This document shows positions 45,782-56,394 of a stretch of DNA of 64,000 nucleotides, piece after piece. Under the pieces are notes generated by a model. It saw only the letters and a list, made by a program, of their open reading frames with translations, was not told the origin of the DNA and ran no database searches. The number at the start of each line of letters is the position of its first letter. Within the stretch, counting starts at the first letter, position 1. The DNA is from Candidula unifasciata. Lineage: Eukaryota > Mollusca > Gastropoda > Stylommatophora > Geomitridae. The translations under genes were made by a program, and so were the position numbers. The stretch is from NCBI GenBank assembly GCA_905116865.2, contig CAJHNH020000818.1, positions 60,001 to 124,000 on the forward strand, given 5' to 3'.

Positions 45782-45930
45782 TCAATCGTTTCTGAGGAAA
45801 GGTTTTGTCGAGATGATTATGATGTTAAGTGTCGTTTTTGATGCCGCCAAAAGTAGCGAGATTTCCTGGCTAGTTTGAGACGCTGCTTCCACGTTTACTG
45901 CATTGATCAGCACCACATGGTTATGGAACT
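45782..45930 (-). CDS. possible host exon W, related to exon Y
   Basis: On the - strand the acceptor TATTTTATATTTTCAG is followed by 48 codons and TGA. The peptide begins F-H-N-H-V-V-L-I-N-A-V-N-V-E-A-A and continues with L-L-L-A-A-S-K-T-T-L-N-I-I-I-I. Its start lines up with exon Y (K-T-I-V-L-M-G-E-L) in both protein and DNA (AACCATGTGGTGCTGAT against AACCATTGTTTTGATGG), so it may be another repeat of the same domain. The hydrophobic pattern also resembles a PDZ half-domain. A GTAAAC donor inside it could end the exon early. Confidence 0.35.
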
Positions 45931-45959
45931 CTGAAAATATAAAATACACTCTTTGTTAT

Positions 45960-46450
45960 ATTAAACGAATTCTTCGTATATCAAGCAAGGACAGACTCCT
46001 CCTTCTTCAGCCGTTCTAACTTCCCATGAACATCATGCCAGGTCGCTCCATCCTTCGCTGTCTCATGCAGCCCCCCCCCCCCATCGCCCCCACCCCCCAG
46101 GCAAGACTTGGTCCCGCGAATGTGTTTGTACTCAGAAAAGCACATATACCAACACGATACTTGCTATCAAGCAAGGACGTCTCCGCACGGCGGGCCATGT
46201 CTCCCTCATGGAGGACAGTCACATTTTAAAGTATCTCCTAAGGAGATGATGAACAGGCAACAGGGAGAAGATCTGCAGGAAGGCCAAGGCTACGCATCAA
46301 GGACATAGACACTATGACCTGAAAGTTAACATTGACACAGACGCCTGAGAGAGATCAGTTGCAGCCGACTCCTATAGAGGCAAACAGTGACACACGGGTG
46401 TCGCACTTGGCAAAAGGCTCCATACAGCAAGCTATGGATAGAAGACGTCT
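45960..46450 (+). mobile_element. LINE reverse-transcriptase C-terminus, degraded
   Basis: Broken frames give H-V-S-R-M-E-D-S-H-I-L-K, G-R-P-R-L-R-I-K-D-I and V-A-L-G-K-R-L. These follow the order of the extreme C-terminus of endonuclease/reverse-transcriptase LINEs. A C-rich run lies at 46070-46100. Confidence 0.6.
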
Positions 46451-46454
46451 CCGT

Positions 46455-47136
46455 TGATTTCAATAGAAATCAAAGGGAAGATGGCCAGCAGTGCAAAGAT
46501 TAAACAGAATAAAAAAGTCTATGGGTAAGCACTAGTGAAGAAATCAAGGTCAACATATTAAAGGTATACGTCTTACTTGTAGCAACATACGGATGGGAGT
46601 CGTTGACTCTCTAGCAGACTATAAGGATGAAAATAGGGGTGTTTGAAACGAAATACTGTCGATTCTATCCTGTAGGATCTGACCATCAAGGAAGACCGGC
46701 TAGCAAAAAGCTTTTTGCCTCATTAACTGAAAGCGCCACGGTTGATTGGAAAGAGTAACGGCAGAAGGCAAAAGAAATCAATATAAGAAAACCGGCCTCA
46801 GTATAATAGCGTACCATCGCTTTCATACAGTATATGAGTTAGAGGAAAGGGGGAGGGGGCGCGCTGTGACAAAACGACTAGACGCTCGCAGCGGATCGGA
46901 AGATCGTGGCTTCGTTCCTTGGCGAAACCGGAAATTTTTTCCGGTGCAGCCCTGAAAGTAAAGGCGGCCAGTGTGATGCTGACCACATCATCCATCTCGT
47001 GCTGATTGGTCTATAAAATTGGTTGTCAACTAAACAGTATTCCAGAACAAACCCCATGGAGAGAGAAATGCAAACTAACTGTAAAAATCCAGACAAATGT
47101 GAAAGGAATATTTGACAAGAAAAAAAAAAGATAGTG
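46455..47136 (+). mobile_element. composite: LINE RT fragment + SINE + start of RNase H element (forward copy)
   Basis: Three parts are joined. First is a reverse-transcriptase remnant (M-K-I-G-V-F-E-T-K-Y-C-R and H-Q-G-R-P-A words). Second is a SINE at about 46868-47022 with CGGATCGGAAGATCGTGGCT and GGCCAGTGTGATGCTGACCA. Third, from TTGGTTGTCAACTAAACAGT onward, is part of the RNase H element that resumes at 48568. The same three parts with the same SINE/element junction occur in reverse at 55800-56395. Confidence 0.7.
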
Positions 47137-48567
47137 TGTAATGAAATATAGGCAGAAAGGGGTTAAATAAACAAAGCATACATTTCAGACCACCACACGG
47201 CGTACTAATCCATCACTGTGTGAAATGACAGAAATGGGTGATTAGAAAGCCATGGCCTAGCCAACTATGCAGAACATCTTCATGATTACCACCATGACAT
47301 CTGACAGTGAGGGATGAAACATTCGACGAGTGCCCGTTAGCTGTGACCAGCTGAAGAGATACGTTCATCCAAACGTGACCACCAAAGACTGGTGACAGGG
47401 GAGTGATTAAGAAGGTACGCCAGAAAGAGCGGGAAAGCGGGAGAATAAAGTCGGAGCCAGGGGCTTGAGAAGTTAGTGAGGACCAGACAGCTTGAGAGAC
47501 CAGTTGAGAACACCAGTGCTGTACTTCGTTTAGAAGGATATGTTAAACTTGGAGTTTAACTAGAACAGAGAGTTAGCTCCGGAACCGCTTGAGAGGACAG
47601 TGAGGACCAGACAGCTTGAGAGACCAGTTGAGAACACCAGTGATGTACTTCGTTTAGAAGGATATGTTAAACTTGGAGTTTAACTAGAACAGAGAGTTAG
47701 CTCCGGAACCGCTTGAGAAGACAGTTAGGACCAGACAGCTTGAGAGACCAGTTGAGAACACCAGTGCTGTACTTCGTTTAGAAGGATATGTTAAACTTGG
47801 AGTTTAACTAGAACAGAGAGTTAGCTCCGGAACCGCTTGAGAGGACAGTTAGGACCAGACAGCTTGAGAGACCAGTTGAGAACACCAGTGCTGTACTTCG
47901 TTTAGAAGGATATGTTAAACTTGGAGTTTAACTAGAACAGAGAGTTAGCTCCGGAACCGCTTGAGAGGACAGTTAGGACCAGACAGCTTGAGAGACCAGT
48001 TGAGAACACCAGTGCTGTACTTCGTTTAGAAGGATATGTTTAACTTGGAGTTTAACTAGAACATAGAGTTAGCTCCGGAACCGCTTGAGAGGACAGTTAG
48101 GACCAGACAGCTTGAGAGACCAGTTGAGAACACCAGCGCTGTACTTCGTTTAGAAGGATATGTTAAACTTGGAGTTTAACTAGAACAGAGAGTTAGCCCT
48201 GGAACCGCTTGAGAGGACAGTTAGGGCTGGACCGCTAGAGAAACCGGTTAGAAGAAAACTAGTGCTGTACTTCGTTTAGAAGGATATGTTAAACTTGGAG
48301 TTTAGCTAGAACAGTAATTGAGTAACTCGTAGAGAGACATAAGAATAGACAGTTACCAGATAACGAAGTTTTCATATACTATTTCTTATTGAATTTATGA
48401 AGTCTGTGTGAGGAGAATATTGTGAATAAACCAGCTCTTGTGTAATTGTTACATCACTGGCCTTGTTCTTAAATACGATTGAAGAGAGATACGAAATTTA
48501 TTCATTCACCCTTGGCCGAACTAGGCACATCTATTTCTTGGGGGATGTATAGGCACGACTGTGCCAC
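47137..48567 (+). mobile_element. probable solo LTR, 1431 bp, containing a 124-bp tandem array
   Basis: The insert begins TGTAATGAAATATAGG and ends GTGCCACA, so it has TGT...ACA ends. The 4-bp AGTG lies on both sides (47133-47136 and 48568-48571). The related copy at about 55790 lacks the insert and reads GATAGTGTACAACGCAG, the expected empty site with one AGTG. AATAAA lies at 48425-48430. No internal coding region is present. This fits a solo LTR of a Ty3-like or similar element; the strand is inferred from AATAAA. Confidence 0.65.
47455..48345. repeat. 124-bp tandem repeat, about 7 copies, inside the LTR
   Basis: GACCAGACAGCTTGAGAGAC recurs at 47481, 47605, 47729, 47853, 47977 and 48101, with a diverged last copy near 48225. 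Copies differ by only a few bases, so the array is young. Repeats in this part of an LTR often carry promoter or enhancer elements; that role is inferred here. Confidence 0.95.
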
Positions 48568-49400
48568 AAGTGTACAACGCAGAATGGCCACCCTCAGTTA
48601 TATTGATGAAGATCAACCACAAGAACAATGGGTCAGAGTCTATACAGATGGGTCCGCAGAAAGTGCAGTTAGAAATGGTGGTGCTTAAGTGTACATAGAA
48701 TTCTTAGATGGTACTAGGGATAAGTCCAGCATACCAACCAGATAGTACTGCCATAACTATGATGCAGAAACTCAGGCTATCAAGATAGCAACAGAGAAAC
48801 TGCTAAATGCCAATCTTGGCTCACAGTATGTGGAAATGCTGGCAGATGCAAAATCAGTACTTGAAGCACTCCAGTCTAGGAAACTATCAGAATTGCAAAC
48901 TGCTGACACAACTTAGCCTTCAGCAAAGAGTTGTAATGCAGTGGATACAATCACACTGTGGAGTGCCTGGAAATGAGAAAGCAAATCAACTGGCAGGAGA
49001 AGGTTCGACAAAAGTGCAGCCGGATGTATCAGTCACATACCACCAAAAGAAAAGAGTCATTAAATCAATCAGGAAACCACCAGCCCCAGCACAAGACGAC
49101 TATTTTATTTTGGACAGATCAGAACCAGTCATTATCCTCTGCCTCAGGACAGGGTACAACCGATTACGTAACCACATGTACACAAAATTCAAATAGGCGT
49201 ATCAGCCATGTGAAGCTGTGGAAAGGTGCCCCAGATAGCGGAGCATGTACTACAGGACTGCACCGAATTTGGTACATTAAGGCAAACCTTTTGGCCAGAA
49301 AGAACAGCAGTGGAACGTAAACTCTACGGACTACTGAATGAATTAACAACAACAGTGAAATTTATACAAGAGACAGAATTGCTGAGATAGACAACTTATT
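48568..49400 (+). mobile_element. RNase H region of a second non-LTR family, forward copy
   Basis: The frame reads Q-W-V-R-V-Y-T-D-G-S-A-E-S-A-V, the first RNase H motif, then Y-D-A-E-T-Q-A-I-K-I-A (Glu), then L-A-D-A-K-S-V (Asp). A frame change near 48900 leads to W-I-Q-S-H-C-G-V-P-G-N-E-K-A-N-Q-L, where the usual A-D is A-N. The end has the E-H-V-L-Q-D-C motif near 49245. Stops interrupt it. The solo LTR splits the element. The reverse copy at 54960-55830 is the close relative. Confidence 0.8.
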
Positions 49401-49414
49401 TCAGGCGAACGAAA

Positions 49415-49470
49415 GAAGAATAAGGTCTAGCCCTATATGCCATATTCGCCTAAAAACGTGGAGATGATTT
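49415..49470 (+). mobile_element. SINE 3' end fragment
   Basis: AATAAGGTCTAGCCCTATAT then GCCATATTCGCC matches the last part of the SINE family (ATAGGTCTAGCCCTATATGC at 16385). Confidence 0.5.
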
Positions 49471-49654
49471 TGGTCAGTAAACTGCATTTTGCCTAGGGAC
49501 TGGTGGTTTCCTGTTTGCAAGTTATACTGGAAAAATTAGACGCACGTCTTCTCCAGAAAGTCGCAAATCAAAGCCATGCGTTGCTAAATGTTGTGTGACT
49601 ATAATAGGCAATTTTTTTTAAATAGTTTGCCATTGCTTGAATAATATGCGATTC

Positions 49655-50105
49655 ATCATCATCATCATGTGTCCTTCCCAGTGGCGTAAGCTCTTATGTC
49701 TCCAGAGCTCTCAGTCCTTGGTGTATGAATCAACTCCACTGATGACATTTCACCATGCCTTCGCTTCAGTACGTCAAGCAATGTCTCTTCTGGTCTACCT
49801 CTGCATCTTCTAGCGTAGAGATTTCCCGTCCTTTCTGTATTCTCCAATGTCTCTCTTCCTATTGAATGATCGAAGAACAATGACTCTATTCCTTATTAAT
49901 GTTTACAGTTTTCTAACTTCATTTGACATTTCTAAGCAGCCATAATTAATCACTCTGTCTGTGCACGGTATCCACATCATGCATCTCAGAAACAACATTT
50001 CCATTGCCTCTAAGTACTTCTTAATTTGTTCAACATTCCAAGGTTGACAGCCATACGGCAGCTCTGGTTTAATAACATAACCATTTCAGCACTCTTTTTC
50101 TGATG
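49655..50105 (-). mobile_element. LINE reverse-transcriptase C-terminus with (ATG)n tail, reverse orientation
   Basis: The - strand frame 49880-49665 reads R-R-C-R-G-R-P-E-E-T-L-L-D-V-L-K-R, then M-S-S-V-E-L-I-H and A-Y-A-T-G-K-D-T. A short tail follows, seen as CATCATCATCATG on the + strand at about 49656. Upstream remnants extend to about 50100 (N-I-P-R-N-like words). Confidence 0.7.
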
Positions 50106-50109
50106 TTTA

Positions 50110-50630
50110 ATGAGAGAGGCTTGTTGTATAGTATTTGTTATGTTGACTATAATGTTGCCAAAATAAACGCAAAGCAGTGTGCTACCCAAAAGCATGCAGC
50201 AAGTTTCCAAACCTTAGTTGTCGAGACGGTAAGACTGTGTTGCTATCTCGATCACTAATTGGTTTTACTAAAATTATTCGAAAGTAACTTATAGATGTCT
50301 ACGTCTATGGTTAAGACGTTGTGAACGTGATCAAAATGTCAGGATGCCGACTGTATAATCCCAGCTGGGGACGATTTGTCTTGCGTTGGTTTTGACAGTG
50401 TACCGAGAGCTTACAGTTTAATAAGCAATGACAAACTACCGAACGTAAAATGTGCCTTGAAAAACTAAAACAGCCAAAGAATGCTGGAGTTGGTTCTGCA
50501 AAGTCCTGTAAAGGAGAAGCAACTAACTTCAAATCATAGATAACATATGATAAATATAAAAAGGGGGAAAAACTATAGTAATTCTGGACAGCCACTGGTA
50601 AAAAAAAAAAAAAGAATCAAGACTGAACAC
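50110..50630. other. mostly unique sequence
   Basis: No repeat family or exon was recognised, except a poly(A) run at 50600-50615. Confidence 0.4.
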
Positions 50631-50636
50631 CCTTCA

Positions 50637-50935
50637 TCTTCTTCTTCTTCTTCTTCTTCTTCTTCTTCTTCTTCTTCTTCTTCTTCTTCTTCTTCTTCTT
50701 CTTCTTCTTCTTCTTCTTCTTCTTCTTCTTCTTCTTCTTCTTCTTCTTCTTCTTCTTCTTCTTCTTCTTTTCTTCTTCTTCTTCTTCTTCTTCTTCTTCT
50801 TCTTCTTCTTCTTCTTCTTCTTCTTCTTCTTCTTCTTCTTCTTCTTCTTCTTCTTCTTCTTCTTCTTCTTCTTCTTCTTCTTCTTCTTCTTCTTCTTCTT
50901 CTTCTTCTTCTTCTTCTTCTTCTTCTTCTTCTTCT
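50637..50935. repeat. (CTT)n tract, the expanded tail of the adjoining LINE
   Basis: About 300 bases of CTT carry one TTTT slip near 50770. Read on the - strand it is (GAA)n placed directly after the 3' end of the LINE at 50936-51720. The sister copy at 36.7 kb has only three or four triplets at the same point. Confidence 0.95.
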
Positions 50936-51720
50936 GCCTTTCTATCCCCCAATGGATCATAGGCCCTTAGCCAACTCACGCCAAGCCGTTCTATCCTTCT
51001 AACCTCATTCTCCAGCTTTCTTCTCCATGTTTTTTTTTTTTTTTTTTGGGGCCTTCCTTTATTCCCATGCCCCTGTGGATTTCAATGCAAAGACATTCTA
51101 GTTATGCTGTTCTCCTGTTTTCTCATTGTGTGTCCTATCCAACGCCAGTGTCTTTTCCTCACCTCTTGGTCCACAAAGTTCTACATTAGTTATTCTATCA
51201 TACCATTTAATTCCCTCTATTCTGCGCCGGCACCAGTTAATGAATGTCTGTAATTTATTAGTAATTGCCTTGGTTGTTCTCCATGTTTCCGCCCCATACA
51301 ATAGTACTGATTTGACATTAGAATTAAAAAATTTTATTTTAGTATTTCTTTTAATTTCCTTTGACCTCCACAAATTCCCTAGTGCTATGAAAGCCCCTCT
51401 TGCCTTTTGTATTTTTATTTTAATATCTCTATCAGTTCCTCCATCTTTATCTACATTACTGCCTAATTAGGTGTACGACTCCACATTTTCGAGTGGGGTG
51501 CCATTAAGAGAAACCACACTACTATTTGCCTGATTTATTCTCATTATCTTTGTCTTTCCTTTATGGATTTTCAGACCAAGCTGCTGTGATCTCGCATCAT
51601 GTATATTTAATTTATCCTTCATCTGATTCCGTGAATAAGACTGAAGATCAATATCATCAGCGAAGTCCAGATCATCCTTACTATGGACTTACTATGTATG
51701 GGAATGCCTAATGTGTAACG
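50936..51720 (-). mobile_element. LINE reverse-transcriptase C-terminal half, reverse orientation
   Basis: The - strand frame from 51373 reads N-S-N-V-K-S-V-L-L-Y-G-A-E-T-W, then L-Q-T-F-I-N-W-C-R-R-R-I and, after frameshifts, the basic C-terminus. Upstream (51400-51720) the words D-I-D-F-A-D-D-I-D-L-like and I-K-I-K-K-A-R appear in broken frames. An oligo-T run at 51031-51048 interrupts it. Confidence 0.75.
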
Positions 51721-51724
51721 ATGT

Positions 51725-52040
51725 CGACTGTGATAACACAACAACATAAAATGATATTTTATCATTAGAAAATAGTTCAGTGACCTGCACAGCTATACTT
51801 CTTTGCTTTCCTCTGAGCTTCCTTCCAAAGATGGCCGTCACAATTTAAACAATTTAGATCTCAACCCGTTTCTAAGACTCCGTAAATGCCTCTTGAATTC
51901 CTCTCCTGCTTGCGGTATGGCTTCATTACTTTGACTTTCCTCTTGGCTGACAGGTATCTCGGGCTCTTGGTTGAAGATTGACTGCCAGACAGGAAATCAA
52001 GAAACATATATTAGGTTAACATTGACAGACGCGGCTTTCC
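51725..52040. other. unclassified sequence
   Basis: Likely remnants related to the adjoining element. No clear feature is seen. Confidence 0.3.
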
Positions 52041-52045
52041 CTGCG

Positions 52046-52482
52046 CTCAGCACAGCTTTGGGGTCTGTGCCGATCAGTACAGCTTTGGGGTCAGTGCCGA
52101 TCAGCACAGCTTTGTGGTCAGTGCCGATCAGTACAGCTTTGGGTTCGGTGCCGATCTGCACAGCTTTGCGGTCGGCGCTGGTCAAGTACAGCTTTGGGGT
52201 CGGTACCGACCAGTACAACTTCGGGGTCGGCGCCGGTCAGTACAGCTTTGTGGTCGGTACCGATCAGTACGGCTTTGGGGTCGGCGCCGGTCAATACACC
52301 TTTGGGGTCAGTACAGATAAGTACAGCTTTGTGGTTGGTGCCGATCAGTACATCTTTGGGGTCGATACCGATCAGTACAGCTTTGGCGTCGGCGCCGGTC
52401 AGTACAGCTTTGAAGTCGGCGCCGGTCAGTACAGCTTTGTGGTCGGTACCGATCAGTACAGCTTTGGGGTCGGTGCAGCCTC
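52046..52482. repeat. 27-bp minisatellite, about 16 copies
   Basis: The unit is ACAGCTTTGGGGTCGGTGCC then GATCAGT. Copies differ at a few positions (GTGCCGATC, GCGCCGGTC, GTACCGATC). The multiple-of-three period keeps frames open over 170 codons, but no start, signal or homology supports a gene. Confidence 0.95.
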
Positions 52483-52689
52483 ATAAACATGAATAGTAGG
52501 GACTTTACATTAATTGGCTAAGCTGGTCAGTTTCTATACATTGAATAAAGAACATGAAAAACATTTGACCGCCTGGGAAATTAGATTTTTGATAAAGGTG
52601 GTAAACAAATCGACAAATACAGATCACGTGGGAAGGGGGAAAATTAAAGTATTATTGGAATCACACCTATACATCTATCTATCTGTCTT

Positions 52690-52885
52690 CTTTTCCCCAC
52701 CAGGACATCACACAAGCGATAAAAACCTGATGACACAAAGTGCCACCATGTGGATGAGGATCACCCGTGGTGAGGTCCCAGCCATTAGACCATATTTTTT
52801 GCCGGGCTACATTGCGGCCCCTGGCAAGAACCAGAGTAGGGTTATTTTTCAAATAACGAAAAATTGCATCCAACAAAGGGATGAC
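52690..52885 (+). repeat. interspersed repeat family R1, copy 5
   Basis: CCCCACCAGGACATCACACA, GTGGATGAGGATCACCCGTG, GCGGCCCCTGGCAAGAACCA and 'AACGAAAAATTGCATCC' occur in the family's order. Confidence 0.85.
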
Positions 52886-52889
52886 TAAG

Positions 52890-53625
52890 CTAATATAAGA
52901 TAGCACCTACAAATTAAATTCGTTAAAAATATGCATGGTTTGGCCATATATTGAGACTTAATCAACACGAACGTAAGTAAATCAAGAGGGAGCTGATGAC
53001 CAAGAACAAGTAATAATAAAAAAGGTCCAGTGTTCCTCGCCCCAATATAACTGTGCTATACTGCTATAGGTTGAACATGGTTTGGGAAGATTTGCACCGG
53101 TTTGATTCTCGTCCTTGAGAAGTTTATCCTACTGACTGCAGTCCTTAAAGGTGAAAAGAGAAATAATGCTGTCATTCCCTATTCAGTATATTATTATCTC
53201 CCTTGTTATATTCCTAACCTTTTTTTATACCCTAAAACTCCGCATAAGCGATCGCGTTGCTCGCTGCAGCCCACGGCTGGTGTTCGAAACCGCATGGTTC
53301 CTTTGGTACACCCAGCCTCTAGGAAAAAGGTACCAGAGTTAACACTCTGGGGTAAATATAGGGACGTCGCTGTAGCTACAGAGTTGCGTGCGAACGGCGA
53401 CACAGGCAGACAGTTTCTTATCTGATGTCCGTACTGGTGGCAAAACACTTATAGTTTATAACCGTGTGCAATGACACTGGTTTACATCTCCCAATTTTAC
53501 CTTTACAAGACCGTTGACACATTATTGTGTGGTTTTAAGCTAGCCTGCGAGACCTCTGCCTTTCTCCATCGCATCTGATTTGCAAACCCCTAATTAGTCG
53601 CATTTTACTAAACGCTTGTTTGGGT
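52890..53625. other. mostly unique sequence
   Basis: A GTTCGAAACC word near 53292 resembles a B box, but no SINE body follows. Nothing else was recognised. Confidence 0.35.
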
Positions 53626-53629
53626 GCTG

Positions 53630-54745
53630 GTGGGTCTTTTTTTGTTTAGGGACTAGTGGCTCTATTCTTGTTTGGGTGCTGGTGGGTAAATTGTTTTTGG
53701 AGACTAGTGGCTCTATTCTTGTTTGGGGGCTGGTTATGTATATGTGTTTAGAGCTAGTGGGTCCATTTTCGTGTGTTGGCTAGTGGATCTATTCTTGGTT
53801 GTGCTAGTTAATCTATTCTTGTTTGTCGGGCTAGTGGATCTATTCCTGTTTGTATGCTAATAGATCTATTTTTGTTTGAGAGCTAGTTGGTCTATTCCTG
53901 TTTGTATGCTAGTAGATCTATTCCTGTTTGGGGGCTAGTAAATCTGTTCTTATTTGGGGGCTAGTAGATCTATTCATGTTTAGGGACTAGTAGATCTATT
54001 CTTGTTTGGGACTACTAAATCTATTCACGTTTAGGAACTAAAGTGCCCATTTTCGTTTGTGGGCTAGTGGGTCTATATTTGTTTGTGGACTAGTGGGTCT
54101 ATTCTTGTTTGTGGTCTAATGGGTCTATATTTGTTTGTGGGCGGCTAGTGGGTCTATATTTTTGTGTGGGCTTGTGGGTCTATATTTGTTTGTGGGCTAG
54201 TGGGTCTATTCTTGCTTGTGGGCTAGTGGGTCTATTCTTGTTTGTGGACTAGTGGGTCTGTTCTTGTTTGTGGGCTAGTGGGTCTATTCTTGTTTGGGGG
54301 CTAGTGGGTCTATTCTTCTTTATGGACTTGTGGGTCTATTCTTCTTTATGGACAAGTGGGTCTATTCTTCTTTATGGATTAGTGGGTCTATTTGTTTTTG
54401 GGAGCTATTAATTCTATTTTTGTTTAGTGGCTAGTGGATTTATTCCTGTTTGGATCTATTGGATTTATTCTTATTTGGGACTGATGGGTCTGTTCTTGTT
54501 TAGGGTCTAGTGGATGTATTCTTGTTTATTAAATAGTGGATCTATTCTTCATTAGGGTCTAGTGGGGCTATTCTTGTTTGGGAGCTAGTATGTCTATTCT
54601 TCTCTGGGGACTAGTGAATCTATTTGTGTTTGGGAGCTAGTATGTCTATTCTTCTTAGGGAGCTAGTGGATCTATTCTTGTTTGGGTCTGGTTGGTTTAC
54701 ATGTGTATGGGCGCTAGTGGGTCTATTTTTGTTTACTCACACTAT
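53630..54745. repeat. 26-bp degenerate minisatellite, about 42 copies
   Basis: The unit is CTAGTGGGTCTATTCTTGTT then TGTGGG. Spacing is exactly 26 in the best part (54197 and 54223), with many length and base variants towards the edges. It is old compared with the 124-bp and 61-bp arrays. Confidence 0.92.
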
Positions 54746-54959
54746 TGGCCCTCAAGCCTACAGTTTCTATTTAATTAAATATAACACAATCAATATAAAA
54801 AAGATACTTACATTATCCAGTCTGTTTTTTGATAACACGTACTGTGTGAAGTTGGAGGAAAAAACACAAACATATTGAGTAAAGAACATAGTTGCAAAGA
54901 AACCAGATAACCTAATATATCAAATATATATCTATAAAAACGACTTAAAACTCACGTAT

Positions 54960-55904
54960 TCTTCTTGTTCTTTCGTTCGCCTGAAATAAGTTGTCTATAT
55001 CAGCAAATAGTCTCACTGTTGTTGTTAATTCATTCAGTAGTCCATAGAGTTTACGTTCCACTGTTGTTTCTTTCTGACCAAAAGGTTTGCCCTAATGTAC
55101 CAAATTCAGTGCAGTCCTGGAGTACATGCTCCGCTATCTGGGGCACCTTTCCACAGGTTCACATGGCTGATACGCCAATCTTGAATTGTGTGTACATGTG
55201 GTTACGTAATCGGTTGTGCCCTGTTCTGAGGCTGAGGATAATGGCTTGTTCTGATCTGTCCATAAAAAAATAGTCGTCTTGTGCTGGGGCTGGTGGTTTC
55301 CTGATTGATTTAATGATTATTTTCTTTTGGTGGTATGTGACTGGTACATCCGTTGCACCTCCTCCTGCCAGTTGATCAGCTTTCTCATTTCTAGGCACTC
55401 CACAATGTGATGGTATCCACTGCATTACGACTCTTTACTAAAGGCTAAGCTGTGTCAGCAGTGTTTGCAATTCTGGTAGTTTCCTAGACTGGAGTGCTTC
55501 AAGTACTGATTTTGCATCTGTCAGCATTTCCACATACTGTGAGCCAAGATTGGTATTTAGCAGTTTCTCTGTTGCTATCTTGATAGCCTGAGTTTCTGCA
55601 TCATAGTTATGGCAGTACTTTCCGGTTGGTACTCTAGACTTATCCCTAGTACCATCTGGGAATTCTATGTACACTCCAGCACCACCATTTCTAACTGCAC
55701 TTTCTGCGGACCCATCTGTATAGACTCTGACCCATTGTTCTTGTGAGTATTCTTCATCAATATAACTGAGGGTGGCCATTCTGCGTTGTACACTATCTTG
55801 TTCTTTCTTGTAAAATATTCCTTTCACATTTGTCTGGACTTTTACAGTTGGTTTGCATTTCTCTCTCCATGGGGTTTATTCTGGAATACTGTTAAGTGGA
55901 CAAC
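54960..55904 (-). mobile_element. RNase H region of the second non-LTR family, reverse copy
   Basis: On the - strand the frame 55827-55438 is open and reads W-V-R-V-Y-T-D-G-S-A-E-S, A-G-V-Y-I-E-F-P-D-G-T, Y-D-A-E-T-Q-A-I and L-T-D-A-K-S-V-L-E. Then 55425-55159 gives W-I-P-S-H-C-G-V-P-R-N-E-K-A-D-Q-L-A-G-G. All four acidic RNase H positions are present (D, E, D, D). A frame break at about 55435 and a disrupted cysteine motif near 55120 show it is not functional. It continues the reverse transcriptase at 56395-57715. Confidence 0.85.
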
Positions 55905-56394
55905 CAATTTTATAGACCAATCAGCACGAGATGGGTGATGTGGTCAGCATCACACCGGCCGCCTTTACTTTCAGGGCTGCACCGGAAAAAATGTCCGGTT
56001 TCGCCAAGGAACGAACCCACGATCTTTCGAACCTCTGCGAGCGTCTAGCCGTTCTGTCACGTCGCCCCCCCCCCTTTCCTCTACCTCATATACTGTATGA
56101 AAGCGATGGTACGCTATTATACTGAGGCCGGTTTTCTCATATCGATTTCTTTTGCCTTCTGCCGTTACTCTTTCCAATCAACCGTGGCGTTTGATATGGC
56201 CAAACTATATCAGTTATGAGGCAAGAAGCTTTTTTGCTAGCCGGTCTTCCTTGATGGTCAGATCTTACAGGATAGAATCGACAGCATTTCGTTTCAAACA
56301 CCCCTATTTTCATCCTTATAGTCTGCTAGAAAGTCAACGACTCCCATCCGTATGTTGCTGCAAGTAAGACGTATACCCTTAAAATCTTGTTATT
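55905..56394 (-). mobile_element. nested insertion: LINE RT fragment + SINE inside the RNase H element
   Basis: On the - strand a reverse-transcriptase remnant (about 56375-56100) is followed by a SINE (about 56075-55910; head CTAGACGCTCGCAGAGGTTC, body GCCGGTGTGATGCTGACCAC). About 100 bases of the host element are present on both sides: 55805-55905 and 56390-56495 share CCATGGGGTTT, TTCTGGAATACTGTTAAGTG and GACAACCAATTT. The same composite with the same right junction occurs at 46455-47136. Confidence 0.7.

Noticed and set aside
52046..52482. Repeat protein encoded by the 27-bp array
   Set aside because: No start region, signal or conserved non-repeat flanks. Frames are open in several phases.
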